A stretch of DNA of 42,153 bases from Chloroflexota bacterium. GTDB taxonomy: Bacteria; Chloroflexota; Dehalococcoidia; Bin125. A model generated the notes under the pieces. That model searched no databases. It was not told the DNA's origin and saw only the letters and a list, made by a program, of their open reading frames with translations. The stretch spans positions 1 through 42,153 of the forward strand of contig JAPPJZ010000069.1 in assembly GCA_028874365.1 (NCBI GenBank), read 5' to 3'. The position numbers and the translations under genes were made by a program. Position 1 is the first letter of the stretch; each line of letters opens with the position of its first letter. Below, one piece after another: positions 9,105-17,075 of this stretch.

Positions 9105-9205
9105 GGGCCTATGCCTCTCTATGCTCTGCGCGGTGGAGTGGGGGCCGGTTGGAGTGGCACGGGGCACTGCCGCCTACCGCACAGGATCGATGACTGCTGC
9201 GAATC

Positions 9206-9259
9206 ATCCTATGGCCAGCGATTGCCGAGCCAACCCCTGCTGGGTTACACCTGAGTTAC
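9206..9259 (-). promoter_or_regulatory. Candidate glnA promoter with GlnR-like box
   Basis: Read on the - strand: GTAAC-TCAGGT-GTAAC (9259 down to 9244), then a -35-like TTGGCT (9233-9228), a 16-base spacer and a -10-like TAGGAT (9211-9206). The paired half-sites are 11 bp apart, centre to centre, resembling the actinobacterial GlnR box (GTnAC-n6-GaAAC), and they lie directly upstream of the -35, a position suited to an activator. A GlnR-like regulator gene lies about 0.8 kb away. The sites are visible; their function is inferred. Confidence 0.5.
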
Positions 9260-9383
9260 GCCCGCTGCGGGCGCGGCGGTTGGAGGCATTCTGTATCGCG
9301 GTTATCGCTCGTCGCTCGTCAACCGCCAACGCCTCTCGCTCCGATCCGTCCCTCCGTCTCGTTGCCCCGCACCTCCTTCCGTT

Positions 9384-9407
9384 GCCCCGCACTTGATGCG
9401 GGGCCCA
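9384..9407 (+). repeat. 24-bp palindromic repeat, copy 1
   Basis: Arms CCCCGCA and TGCGGGG around the loop CTTGA. The identical 24 bases occur in opposite orientation at 36582-36605. Each copy lies just over 200 bp upstream of a small acidic-tailed protein gene, pointing toward that gene in the same sense. Confidence 0.8.
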
Positions 9408-9543
9408 GAGCACCCAACCGCGCAACCGAGACCCGGGCCCTCACGCCGCTACCGCCTCGCGCACCAGCCACGCAACGCCCGACCGGTTTTTTTTTCCTCC
9501 CCCCGCCCCTCCGGAGCGCCTGTCAACCCCGCCACACCGACGC

Positions 9544-9571
9544 TTGATCTGCACAACCGTTCGAGTAAGAT
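9544..9571 (+). promoter_or_regulatory. Candidate promoter for the small gene at 9611
   Basis: TTGATC (9544-9549), a 16-base spacer, and TAAGAT (9566-9571), a fair match to the sigma-70 consensus. It stands 39 bases before the ATG at 9611 and is the best such match in this interval. Confidence 0.5.
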
Positions 9572-9610
9572 GAACGTCGGTGAGGCAGAACGAAAGAGCG
9601 AGGTAAGCGA

Positions 9611-9919
9611 ATGAGGCGACCGATGAGTTACCGGGAAGCGATGTGCGACCTCTCGGACATTGCCAAGGAGGGCCCAGCCTACGTGCGGGTCAAGGCACTG
9701 GTCACGATTGTGCGCGAGACGTCGCCGAACAACGCGCGTCACGGGGACGTGATGCGCGAGCTGGGGCTGGCCGACGAGTTGCCCGAGTCGAGCATCCAGG
9801 GATGCGCCAAGTGCGGACACGGGAACAAGGCGCTGGAGTCGTTCGACTTCTACGTCGAAGAAGGCAAGCGTGCGGAGGAGGAAGAGAGAGCCGGCGAAGA
9901 TGAGGAGGACCCCCACTGA
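9611..9919 (+). CDS. Small hypothetical protein with acidic tail (GPAYV motif, copy A)
   Basis: A 102-residue protein I do not recognise. The N-terminal half contains SYREAMCDLSDIAKEGPAYV followed by KALVTIVRET, which looks like two helices with a tight turn. A CAKCGHGNKAL segment follows, with a single CxxC, and the last 20 residues are almost all Glu, Asp, Arg and Lys. GAGG lies 10 bases before the ATG at 9611; MSYRE at 9623 is an alternative start. The gene at 35974-36375 shares the GPAYV turn, a nearby helix pattern and an acidic tail. The helix-turn-helix-like segment loosely recalls phage small-terminase proteins, a weak resemblance. It is convergent with the GlnR-like regulator, 14 bases apart. 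Confidence 0.7.
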   Translation: MRRPMSYREAMCDLSDIAKEGPAYVRVKALVTIVRETSPNNARHGDVMRELGLADELPESSIQGCAKCGHGNKALESFDFYVEEGKRAEEEERAGEDEEDPH

Positions 9920-9933
9920 CCCGGGGGCGACCG

Positions 9934-10596
9934 CTAGCGCAGCGGCAGCGCGAAGCGGTAGCCGACGTTGCGCACGGTCTCCACGTAGCGCTGGCCGCCG
10001 GCTTCCAGCTTGGAGCGCAACCGACGGATGTGAACGTCGACGGTGCGTGAGCCGCCGTAGTAGTTGTAGCCCCAGACCCGGTTGAGCAAGGTCTCTCTGG
10101 TGAACACCTGCTGGTTGTGGGTCATCAGGAAGCGCAGCAGCTCGAACTCCTTGAAGGTCAGCGAGACGGATCGTCCACTCTCGAAGACCTGGTAGTTCGA
10201 GGTATCAACGACAAGGTCGCCCGCTTCGAGCGTGTTGCGGGTCAATGCCCTGCCGTGGCGCCAGAGCACGAGTTGGACCCTGGCAATCAGTTCCGCTTCA
10301 TGCACCGGCGCGAGGATGAAGTCGTCGAGCTCCTGGGTCGGTCCGAGCAGGTGCGTATCGGCGGGGCGCAGCACGGCGAGGCGCATGGCGTCGGGCCAGG
10401 CCTGCACCTCGGCCGGCCTGGTGACGGGGACGGCATGGCGCCAGTCGAGCAGCAGGACGTCGGGGGCGGCAGCGGGATCGGGCTGGTTGCCCTCAGCCGG
10501 GGTGAAGCGCATGACCTGGAGGCCCTCGCGCTCAAGGCCCGGTTGGAGCGGAGCCACGAATTCGTCGTCAAGGGTCGAGATGGTCAGTCGGAACAT
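9934..10596 (-). CDS. GlnR-like orphan response regulator (OmpR/PhoB-type winged helix)
   Basis: 220 residues: a degenerate receiver-like domain (about 1-115) and an OmpR-type winged-helix DNA-binding domain (about 120-220). The C-terminal half, with LTFKEFELLRFL, then WGYNYYGGSRTVDVHIRRLR and TVRNVGYRF, is very close to actinobacterial GlnR, and the receiver retains PDVLLLDWRHAVP, comparable to the atypical GlnR receiver that works without phosphorylation. The usual acidic pocket and kinase partner are not evident; no histidine kinase gene is nearby. GlnR controls glnA and other nitrogen genes, and two glutamine synthetase genes lie next door. No ribosome binding site precedes ATG 10596; TATGGT ends 7 bases upstream, so a leaderless transcript is possible. 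PhoP/NrrA-like regulators are alternatives. Confidence 0.8.
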   Translation of the reverse strand: MFRLTISTLDDEFVAPLQPGLEREGLQVMRFTPAEGNQPDPAAAPDVLLLDWRHAVPVTRPAEVQAWPDAMRLAVLRPADTHLLGPTQELDDFILAPVHEAELIARVQLVLWRHGRALTRNTLEAGDLVVDTSNYQVFESGRSVSLTFKEFELLRFLMTHNQQVFTRETLLNRVWGYNYYGGSRTVDVHIRRLRSKLEAGGQRYVETVRNVGYRFALPLR

Positions 10597-10793
10597 GGTT
10601 TAGACCATAGAGCAGACGCGATCCTCAGCGACCGATGCAATGAAGACATCTATGCCTCAAGGGATCTTCGATGGAGGGGTCGCAGAGCATCGGTCTGGTT
10701 CGGAGTCGCACGACTCGAGGCGCAAGGACGAGCCTGGCGCGAATCATCGGCTGCGATCTGGTCGGCTTGCGATACGCTCTGACCCAGGTCCCT

Positions 10794-10868
10794 GCCGGCG
10801 TAGCTCAGAGGTAGAGCAACGGTTTCGTAAACCGTAGGCCGAGGGTTCGAATCCCCCCGCCGGCTCCA
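10794..10868 (+). tRNA. tRNA-Thr (anticodon CGT)
   Basis: A full cloverleaf: acceptor GCCGGCG with CGCCGGC, D arm GCTC/GAGC, anticodon stem ACGGT/ACCGT around loop TTCGTAA giving anticodon CGT (reads ACG), and T loop TTCGAAT. One A-C mismatch lies in the T stem. The 3' CCA is encoded. It converges on the GYD gene. Confidence 0.95.
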
Positions 10869-10875
10869 GTACGCC

Positions 10876-11208
10876 CTAACTCGCTGCCTGGCCGGGCAGC
10901 GGCTCCGATGTCGCTTCGAACTCTTCAATCCCGCCGCGCTCTTGCAGATGCGAGATCGGTACCGCCGGCATGGTGGTGATCTCGCCTCGAATGCGGGCGG
11001 CGAAGGCGATCGACCAGCGTGCGGCAGCGTCGTTGTCCGGTGCGTCGATGATGCAGGTGAAATCGTACGGTCCGAGGACCGCGTAGATGCCAAGGGCGCT
11101 CACGCCGGGCACCATCACGCCGCGCTCCGCATCGAGCGGCGCTTGTGGATTGGCCAGGGTCTGGTCAATGCCTTCGGTCGATAACCGCACCAGCAGGATG
11201 TATTGCAT
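10876..11208 (-). CDS. GYD domain protein
   Basis: A 110-residue protein resembling the small GYD family (a ferredoxin-like alpha/beta fold of uncertain function). The segment GIYAVLGPYDFTCIIDAPDN contains the conserved GPYD...APD core, and the N-terminus MQYILLVRLSTEGID is the expected first strand. The ATG at 11208 follows GAGGGG about 4 bases upstream. The last 25 residues are a low-complexity extension. It is a single gene ending 7 bases from the tRNA, with no obvious functional link to its neighbours. An AsnC-type ligand-binding domain has a similar fold and is the alternative. Confidence 0.75.
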   Translation of the reverse strand: MQYILLVRLSTEGIDQTLANPQAPLDAERGVMVPGVSALGIYAVLGPYDFTCIIDAPDNDAAARWSIAFAARIRGEITTMPAVPISHLQERGGIEEFEATSEPLPGQAAS

Positions 11209-11428
11209 GTGGCCCCTCGATTCCCCGTCGCGATGCCAATCGATGCTCCAATGTGGCCAGTATCGCGCCTCTCACGGGCCGTTGCGCGGGGGTTCCCGGC
11301 ACCTGCTCATTCGGCGGTTCGTCTCTGATCGTGGGATACACTCCGATCACAATCCCCTGCGCAATGTGAGGGCTGAGACGTCAGGCCAAACGCCGATGAG
11401 CCGTGTCGTGACAGCGACGGGAGCCGAG

Positions 11429-13450
11429 ATGACCCTACCCATGCCGACCAACCATCTGCGCCTGCGCGGACTCTGGCTGTTTGCGCTTCTGATCGCTGCC
11501 GCACTGGTTCTCAGCGCCTGCGATCTCGTCGGCGACGACTCCGATGACGAGGAACAGCAACAACAGTCGCAGGAGCAGCAGGCTGAGCAGGCGGAACCGG
11601 CTGCGGCGGCGCCGGCGGCCAGGCCAGCGGCACAGCCGCCCGAGGCAGAGGGTCCGAAGCCTCCGCCCGAGGCGGAAGGCGGCGGCGAGGGTGCCAACGC
11701 GTACAGCATCGTCTTCCCCAGTCTCGCGTTCGTGATGACGCCGAACGGCGTGGCGACGGGACTGGTGATCGCAGAGGGCTACGTAATCGTCGACGAACGG
11801 GCGCTGGGCGGGGCGATGGCGGCCGACGTGTTGTTGTCCAACGGCGAAACACTGACGGGTCTTGCGGTTGTGGGACGCGACCAGTTCACCGGTCTCGCGT
11901 ACCTTGGCCCGCTTGATCCGAACTTCGTGCGGCGGTTGCCGGGCGCGCGCATGGGTGACGGCGAAGGCATCCGACCGGGCTCATCGGTGTTCGCCATTGG
12001 CTACGCCGTGGGCGACACGAGCGATGCTCTGCCATCCGTCTACTCGGGCGTGTTAAGCGGGGTCGACGAGTGGGAGGCGGGCCAGCGCACGTTCCTGCGG
12101 ACGGACGCTCGGCCACCGGGCGCCAGCGCCGGGATGGTAATGGTCGACGGCGCCGGGACGGTGATCGGTGTCGCTCCGGCTTCGTTAGTCGGATTGGGCT
12201 GGTACGTCTCGACCGGCGATCTCGCGCGCAGTTTGCCTCCGGAGGCCATCATCCCGGCCCGCACGCTGGATCCAAACTCGGCCTCGATGGAACACACATT
12301 GAGCATCGGGCCGTTGCAGCATTCGACATCGCTCTACATCGGTGACGAGCTGACCGGCGAGACGATATCGCTGTCGATCTCGGCGACGGAGCCGGCGCTG
12401 TTGCAACTGATCGACGCGAACGGCGAGGTGTTGCAGGACTCGAACCTGATCGCAGGCGCGACCATCATCAGCGTGGCGCCCGACACGGTCGGTCCCTACC
12501 GCCTGGCGATCATTCCGGTGCGCGCGATGGACGTGAGTCAGCCCGCAGCGCAGCAGAGCGAGGAAGCGTCGGAGGCGATGCCGGCGGAGGCTGGCTATCG
12601 GATCACGGCCAGCGCGGAGCTGATGTCTATCGCGGAAGTCGATGAAATGACGCCCCTGGCGATCAATACGCCGTTGGTTGGGACGATCGACATTCCGGGC
12701 GACCAGGACAGCTTTGATTTGGCCGTGCGTGCGGACGGCGTCTACGAGGTCCACGTGCAGAGCCTGCTGTTCGACACGGTGTTGTTCGTCGAGGGTGGCG
12801 GAGTCGACGACATTGACGACGACAGCGGCGGCGGGCCGTTCGGTACCGATTCGGCGCTCACCCTTGCTCCGCAGGAGGACGGCATTGTCCGGTTGACCGT
12901 CAAGGACTACGCCGATGCAGGTACCGGCGCGTACATCTTGACGGTCACCCAGATCGCCGGCGAGCCGCCGGCGGAAGAGGCTGCGATGGAGGCTGAGGCG
13001 GAGACAGGCGTCGTCGCCAGCCTCCCGAGCCCGAGGGCGGACCTGAGCTTGCGGGGCGAGATCACCGAGGATGGTCTGGTTCCAACGCTGATCGGCATCG
13101 GAAGCGAGCTCGACGACACCAACGCGCTGATCATCCCGGACGCCGACGGCATCTTCGAGGTGGTCGTCTCCGTGCTCGGCACAGACGGCAGTACGGCCCG
13201 ACTCTTCGTGCTCGACGCGGAGGAACAGATCGTGGTGTCGGGCCGCGTGATTCTCAGCTGCGAGACCGCGGCGCCGTGTCTGGCCAGTGCGGTGTTCATC
13301 ACGCCGGAAGATGATCCGAGCCCGCCCGGCAAGTGGCGGATCTTGCTGCAGCCGGAAGGCGCGGCCTCGGGCATCACGGACTGGCAGATCGAAGTCCACC
13401 TCTATGAGGGCATGGGAGAACCTGCCGAGGACGAGGCCGACGAAGGCTAG
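11429..13450 (+). CDS. Large lipoprotein with degenerate trypsin-like domain and PPC-like domains
   Basis: About 673 residues from the ATG at 11429, chosen because GGGAG lies 5 bases upstream and a lipoprotein signal follows (lipobox LSAC, Cys31). A Glu/Gln then Ala/Pro-rich linker (about 35-85) leads to a domain of about 190 residues laid out like HtrA proteases. There the His-bearing strand reads VDERALG (His lost), the Asp position reads FTGLAYL (Asp lost), while TDARPPGASAGM keeps the serine. It is therefore probably an inactive protease fold. Downstream are beta domains resembling bacterial pre-peptidase C-terminal domains, for example PGDQDSFDLAVRADGVYEV and a second region near the C-terminus. 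The likely role is extracellular binding. It converges on an MMPL exporter, with a hairpin between them. Confidence 0.75.
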   Translation: MTLPMPTNHLRLRGLWLFALLIAAALVLSACDLVGDDSDDEEQQQQSQEQQAEQAEPAAAAPAARPAAQPPEAEGPKPPPEAEGGGEGANAYSIVFPSLAFVMTPNGVATGLVIAEGYVIVDERALGGAMAADVLLSNGETLTGLAVVGRDQFTGLAYLGPLDPNFVRRLPGARMGDGEGIRPGSSVFAIGYAVGDTSDALPSVYSGVLSGVDEWEAGQRTFLRTDARPPGASAGMVMVDGAGTVIGVAPASLVGLGWYVSTGDLARSLPPEAIIPARTLDPNSASMEHTLSIGPLQHSTSLYIGDELTGETISLSISATEPALLQLIDANGEVLQDSNLIAGATIISVAPDTVGPYRLAIIPVRAMDVSQPAAQQSEEASEAMPAEAGYRITASAELMSIAEVDEMTPLAINTPLVGTIDIPGDQDSFDLAVRADGVYEVHVQSLLFDTVLFVEGGGVDDIDDDSGGGPFGTDSALTLAPQEDGIVRLTVKDYADAGTGAYILTVTQIAGEPPAEEAAMEAEAETGVVASLPSPRADLSLRGEITEDGLVPTLIGIGSELDDTNALIIPDADGIFEVVVSVLGTDGSTARLFVLDAEEQIVVSGRVILSCETAAPCLASAVFITPEDDPSPPGKWRILLQPEGAASGITDWQIEVHLYEGMGEPAEDEADEG

Positions 13451-13461
13451 CCGCTTGAGCG

Positions 13462-13487
13462 GCGCTCGCCGGGGTGGCGGCGAGCGC
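13462..13487. terminator. Hairpin between convergent genes
   Basis: A perfect 9-bp stem (GCGCTCGCC / GGCGAGCGC) around an 8-base loop, 11 bases after the lipoprotein stop and before the MMPL gene end. There is no T-run on either side, so it may terminate or stabilise RNA ends from both directions without being a classic intrinsic terminator. Confidence 0.5.
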
Positions 13488-13521
13488 TGACGGCGCTCCT
13501 CGGAGGGTGGATTCGGCGGCC

Positions 13522-15741
13522 TTAGCGGAGGGCCGACTTTTGCGGCCGGGCCAGGACCATGTGCAGCGCGACTCCGAGCATGCGCCGGACGCGCGTGCGC
13601 ACCGGGATCGGCGGGTCGATCGTGAGGTCCGGCAGTATCGTGTCGAGCCACCTGGGCATGTACCAGTTGATCGGACCGGCAACCTGCATGAAGGCGGGCA
13701 CGAGCACAAGCCGGACGAGCGTGGCGTCGATGAAGATCGCGAACGCCATGCCCATGCCGAACTCCTTGACCGCACGTTCGTCGCCGAAGAAGGCGAAGCT
13801 GCCGAACACGGCAATCAGGATGGCCGCGGCTGCGGTGATCACGCGCGCCGATGCGCCGATACCGAAGGCAACCGACTCGCCGGAGTCTTTGGTCTCCAGC
13901 CAGTGCTCGCGAATCCGCGACAGCAGGAAGATCTCGTAGTCCATCGAGAGCCCGAAGAGGATTGCGAACATGAACATAGGGATGAACGACTCGATCGGGC
14001 CGGTTCTGTCGAGTCCGATCAGCGAGAGTCCCCATCCCCACTGGAAGATGGCGACGGTGAACCCGAGCGCGGCTCCGATGGCCAGCATGTTGAGGACGGC
14101 GGCCTTGAGTGGCACGACGATCGATCGGAAGGCCATCATTAGCAGCAATATTGAGACGCCGATCACAATGACGAAGAAGAACGGCAGCCGCGAGATCATC
14201 TTGGCGGTGACGTCTTCGTAAGCCGCGACCGCGCCGGCGATGTAGATCGTGGTCCGCGGCACAGCGTCCGCGAGTGCGAGGGGAACGGCGCCCTCGCGAA
14301 GCCGTCCGACCAATTGGCGCGACTCTTCTGCCTGGGGCGCTGTCGTGGGAACAATCGGGATCAGCGCTGTCTCGCCGTTGGCAGAGATGTCGGGCGGCAG
14401 GACGGCAGCGACGCCGTCGGTGGCCGCGACGGCGCGGGTGACGGCTTGCAGGTCAGCGGGGGTGAGTCGTTGGTTCGTGTTGTCGACGACGGCAAAGAGG
14501 GTGCCGTTGGTTCCCGGACCGAAGGCATCGGAAATCAGGTCGTAGGCGCGGCGCGAGGTGTAGGAGGTAGGTCGGTTGCCGTCGTCGGAGACGCCAAGTT
14601 CCATGGTGAAGGCGGGAATCGTGAGCGTGATCAGGATGGCAGAAGCGAGGAGCAGGTAGATCAGGGCGCGGCGTTCGATGCGACGGGAGAATCGGTACCA
14701 GCGGCCGTGTTCTCCGCCGGCGGTGTAGTGCAATCCGGGAATCGAGAACCTGTCGATTCGGCGTCCGATGATCACCAGCATTGCCGGCAGCAGCGAGATC
14801 GCGACCAGCATTTCGAGCAGCACGACCATGGCCGCGGCCAGTCCCAGGTTGGCAATCAGGGGGATGCCGATCGCAAACAGCCCCAGCAGCGAGACGACGA
14901 CGATCGATCCGGCAAACGCCACCGCGCGTCCGGCGGTGGTGATCGCGGCTCGCGCTGCCTCCCGCGGATCGAGACCCGCCGCGAGCTGCTCGCGGAATCG
15001 AGCGATCACGAATAGCGCGTAGTCGATGCCGACGCCGATGCCGAGCATGGCGCCGAAGGTGGGGGCGACCGTCGAAATGTCGAGCCATGCGGCGGCGATG
15101 ACGATGCCGACGGTTCCGATGGCGAGGCCGACCAGCGCGGATACGATCGGCATGCCGGCAGCGAAGATTGACCCGAAGCCGATGATCAGGATGATCGCCG
15201 CTGCGGCCAGCCCGACCAATTCGGCCACGCCGGGGGGTTCGGTCTCGTACTCGCGGACCGGCTCGCCGCCGAAGTCGATTTGGAGCGTCTCAGTCCGGAG
15301 TGCCTCTCCGTACTCGATCACCGCGCCAATGTTGTCGACGTCAAGATCGTTGGAGAGCTTGTCGAAGGCAACGCGGACGATGGCGGTCTGACCGTCAGGC
15401 GAGATACTGCCCGGCCGCTGGTGCGGAAGATCGACGAGAGCAACCTCGTCCACGGTCATGGCGTGGCGTGCAAAGGCGTCCATCGCGGTCGCCGCCTCGG
15501 AGCTGTCGACGCGGCCGTTGGGCGCGTGGAAGACGGCCATCAGCTCGGAGCCGGAGCGTGCGGGGTAGCGCTCGGAGAGCAGATCGAAGGCGGCCTGGGA
15601 CTCGGTGCCGGGAACGGTGAACGAGTCGGTGAGCGTGCCGCCGAAATTGCGCACGGCAACAACGGCCACCACGACCAGGACGATCCACATGAGGACGACG
15701 CGCCACGGATGTTCCGCGACGAATGCCGACCAGCGTTCCAT
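13522..15741 (-). CDS. MMPL/RND family transporter
   Basis: A 739-residue membrane protein with the two-fold MMPL layout: a TM helix after the cytoplasmic N-terminus (VVLMWIVLVVVAVVAV), a first extracellular domain, five helices, then a repeat of the pattern. Each half has the GxxxDY motif of the proton relay: GIGVGIDYALFVIARFREQL and LFGLSMDYEIFLLSRIREHW. In actinobacteria such proteins export lipids or other hydrophobic molecules by proton motive force; the substrate here is unknown. GGGAG lies 8 bases before the ATG at 15741. It sits 74 bases downstream of the DoxX gene on the same strand, with a small hairpin between (15763-15781), so a shared transcript is possible. Confidence 0.9.
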   Translation of the reverse strand: MERWSAFVAEHPWRVVLMWIVLVVVAVVAVRNFGGTLTDSFTVPGTESQAAFDLLSERYPARSGSELMAVFHAPNGRVDSSEAATAMDAFARHAMTVDEVALVDLPHQRPGSISPDGQTAIVRVAFDKLSNDLDVDNIGAVIEYGEALRTETLQIDFGGEPVREYETEPPGVAELVGLAAAAIILIIGFGSIFAAGMPIVSALVGLAIGTVGIVIAAAWLDISTVAPTFGAMLGIGVGIDYALFVIARFREQLAAGLDPREAARAAITTAGRAVAFAGSIVVVSLLGLFAIGIPLIANLGLAAAMVVLLEMLVAISLLPAMLVIIGRRIDRFSIPGLHYTAGGEHGRWYRFSRRIERRALIYLLLASAILITLTIPAFTMELGVSDDGNRPTSYTSRRAYDLISDAFGPGTNGTLFAVVDNTNQRLTPADLQAVTRAVAATDGVAAVLPPDISANGETALIPIVPTTAPQAEESRQLVGRLREGAVPLALADAVPRTTIYIAGAVAAYEDVTAKMISRLPFFFVIVIGVSILLLMMAFRSIVVPLKAAVLNMLAIGAALGFTVAIFQWGWGLSLIGLDRTGPIESFIPMFMFAILFGLSMDYEIFLLSRIREHWLETKDSGESVAFGIGASARVITAAAAILIAVFGSFAFFGDERAVKEFGMGMAFAIFIDATLVRLVLVPAFMQVAGPINWYMPRWLDTILPDLTIDPPIPVRTRVRRMLGVALHMVLARPQKSALR

Positions 15742-15762
15742 CCAGCAGACTCCCGACCTGTT

Positions 15763-15781
15763 CGCTTGCCGCAGGCAAGCG
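15763..15781. other. Small intergenic hairpin
   Basis: CGCTTGCC / GGCAAGCG with loop GCA, an 8-bp perfect stem between the DoxX and MMPL genes. There is no T-run on the - strand, so it may only shape the transcript. Confidence 0.45.
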
Positions 15782-15815
15782 TATCTGGGAAGCCACTCAG
15801 GTGGTGAGTCGGCGC

Positions 15816-16253
15816 CTAGGAAAGAATGGAATCAATGGAAGCGGGACCGGCGCCCATCAGGATCAAGCTTATACAGGCGAAGACCATGAGTACATCAAGT
15901 TCGTAACCCTGTTTGTCGGACGAGCCCTGGAAAGGCAGTCCCTCTTTGAACTTGTTGACGTACGTGGCGACCATCATGTTGATCGCGAGCGGGATGGCGA
16001 TCCAGGGCACGAGGAGTCCGGCGAGGAGGAGTAGGCCGCCGACCAGCTCGATCGTCGCGACGCCCGGCCCGGCGAGTTTCGGGAACGGCACGCCGAGCGA
16101 CTCGAGCCATCCGGAGAATCCGCCGATCCCGCGTCGGAACTTGCCCAGTCCTGCGTCGATGAAGATGACGCCAAGCACGATGCGCAGGGGAATCGGGGCC
16201 CAATCGATGATCTCGGCACCGAACGGAGCCGCCAGCCAGTCGCCAACATCCAT
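15816..16253 (-). CDS. DoxX family membrane protein
   Basis: A 145-residue four-helix membrane protein of the DoxX/SURF4-like family. Visible markers are PLRIVLGVIFIDAGLGKF near residue 25, GVATIELVGGLLLLAGLL in the second helix pair and a final helix LDVLMVFACISLILMGAG. The ATG at 16253 is preceded by GGAG 6 bases away. Family members are linked to thiosulfate:quinone oxidoreductase in archaea and to redox stress complexes in mycobacteria; no partner gene here narrows the role. It is divergent from the gene at 16366, with about 110 bases of shared promoter region. Confidence 0.88.
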   Translation of the reverse strand: MDVGDWLAAPFGAEIIDWAPIPLRIVLGVIFIDAGLGKFRRGIGGFSGWLESLGVPFPKLAGPGVATIELVGGLLLLAGLLVPWIAIPLAINMMVATYVNKFKEGLPFQGSSDKQGYELDVLMVFACISLILMGAGPASIDSILS

Positions 16254-16365
16254 GGTTCACTCCGCTTCGAGCGCGCACAGATCGGGGCTGTGGCAGCCCT
16301 GAATTAAGCTGGATTCTAGTTGAGCCAACAACCGATCTGAGTCGCATGAACGAAGGAGTGCAGCT

Positions 16366-17067
16366 ATGGGCAAGTTCGCGGACGCGATCCGTGATCGGCG
16401 TAAGGGTGGTCAGCGGCGGCTGGGGTTCGGCGCGGCGTCCGAGGAACGCCAGCCGACGATGCTGGTCGGGACGATCGGCGTCGTGGACGGGGCAGACTTC
16501 TGTCTCGCGCTTAACGACGACGACCGCGCGGCGGCGGCGTCATCCGACGTTGCCGTGTGGGGCACGCGACTTGACGCGCTCACGGTCGACCACGTTGGCG
16601 CGGCCAAAGAGAGCGGCGCTGCCTTCGTCTCGTTCGACTTGGACGGCGCGCGCGCGGACGCGCTGCTGGACGAGGACGTGGATTACGTCGTCAGGTTGGA
16701 TGATCTGCGGATTGACGAGGCGGACGCGCGCGCACTGGGCAGCCTGAGGCCGGCAGAGCTGGCGGTCGAGGTTGAGTTCCCGGTTGGACTGGGCACCATC
16801 CTGGAACTGCGTCGGCTGGCATTGTTGACCTCTGCGCCGATCGGAGTGAAGTGCCCGACCGACATCTCAGCCGGCGATATCGAGGCGCTGCGGGACTCGG
16901 GTGTGGCAGTGTTCGTGCTCGATCGCGATGTATCGTCCGACGACATCGCGGCCGTCAAGCAGCGGATTGCGGACCTGCCTGAGCGAAAGCCGAAGCGCGG
17001 AGAGGACGCTCAGCCGCTGATTCCGACGATGCGGCCCGGCGGAGACGAGAGCGTGGGGGACGACTAG
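16366..17067 (+). CDS. Uncharacterised protein, possible partial TIM-barrel fold
   Basis: 233 residues that I do not recognise as a named family. After a basic N-terminus (MGKFADAIRDRRKGG) come alternating strand-helix units: MLVGTIGVVDG, VSFDLDGARADALL, DYVVRLDDLRID, AELAVEVEFPVG, APIGVKCPTDIS and VAVFVLDRDVSSDDI. The spacing looks like part of a beta/alpha barrel, with late strands that would suit substrate or phosphate binding. No catalytic motif is clear. The C-terminus is polar and acidic. GAAGGAG lies 7 bases before the ATG, so expression is likely. It converges on the CopC-like gene. Confidence 0.75.
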   Translation: MGKFADAIRDRRKGGQRRLGFGAASEERQPTMLVGTIGVVDGADFCLALNDDDRAAAASSDVAVWGTRLDALTVDHVGAAKESGAAFVSFDLDGARADALLDEDVDYVVRLDDLRIDEADARALGSLRPAELAVEVEFPVGLGTILELRRLALLTSAPIGVKCPTDISAGDIEALRDSGVAVFVLDRDVSSDDIAAVKQRIADLPERKPKRGEDAQPLIPTMRPGGDESVGDD

Positions 17068-17075
17068 CGGGTCGG

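Larger units (their letters stand above)
9105..9610. other. 506-bp intergenic region between glnA and the small gene at 9611
   Basis: A divergent control region. The left part holds the glnA promoter candidate with a GTAAC-n6-GTAAC box (9206-9259). The middle holds a C-rich stretch with the direct repeat GTTGCCCCGCAC (9361-9372 and 9381-9392), a palindrome (9384-9407) and a run of nine T (9487-9495) with no hairpin before it. The right part holds a promoter candidate for the small gene (9544-9571). I see no convincing coding sequence. Confidence 0.6.

Noticed and set aside
9361-9392. A CRISPR-like array from the GTTGCCCCGCAC direct repeat
   Set aside because: There are only two copies, 20 bases apart, with no regular spacers and no cas genes in the window.
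9487-9495. A run of nine T as a possible intrinsic terminator
   Set aside because: No GC-rich hairpin lies directly upstream and there is no + strand gene ending before it.
12185-14041. A 618-codon open frame on the - strand spanning the lipoprotein and MMPL genes
   Set aside because: It crosses two real genes and the intergenic hairpin and has spurious composition.
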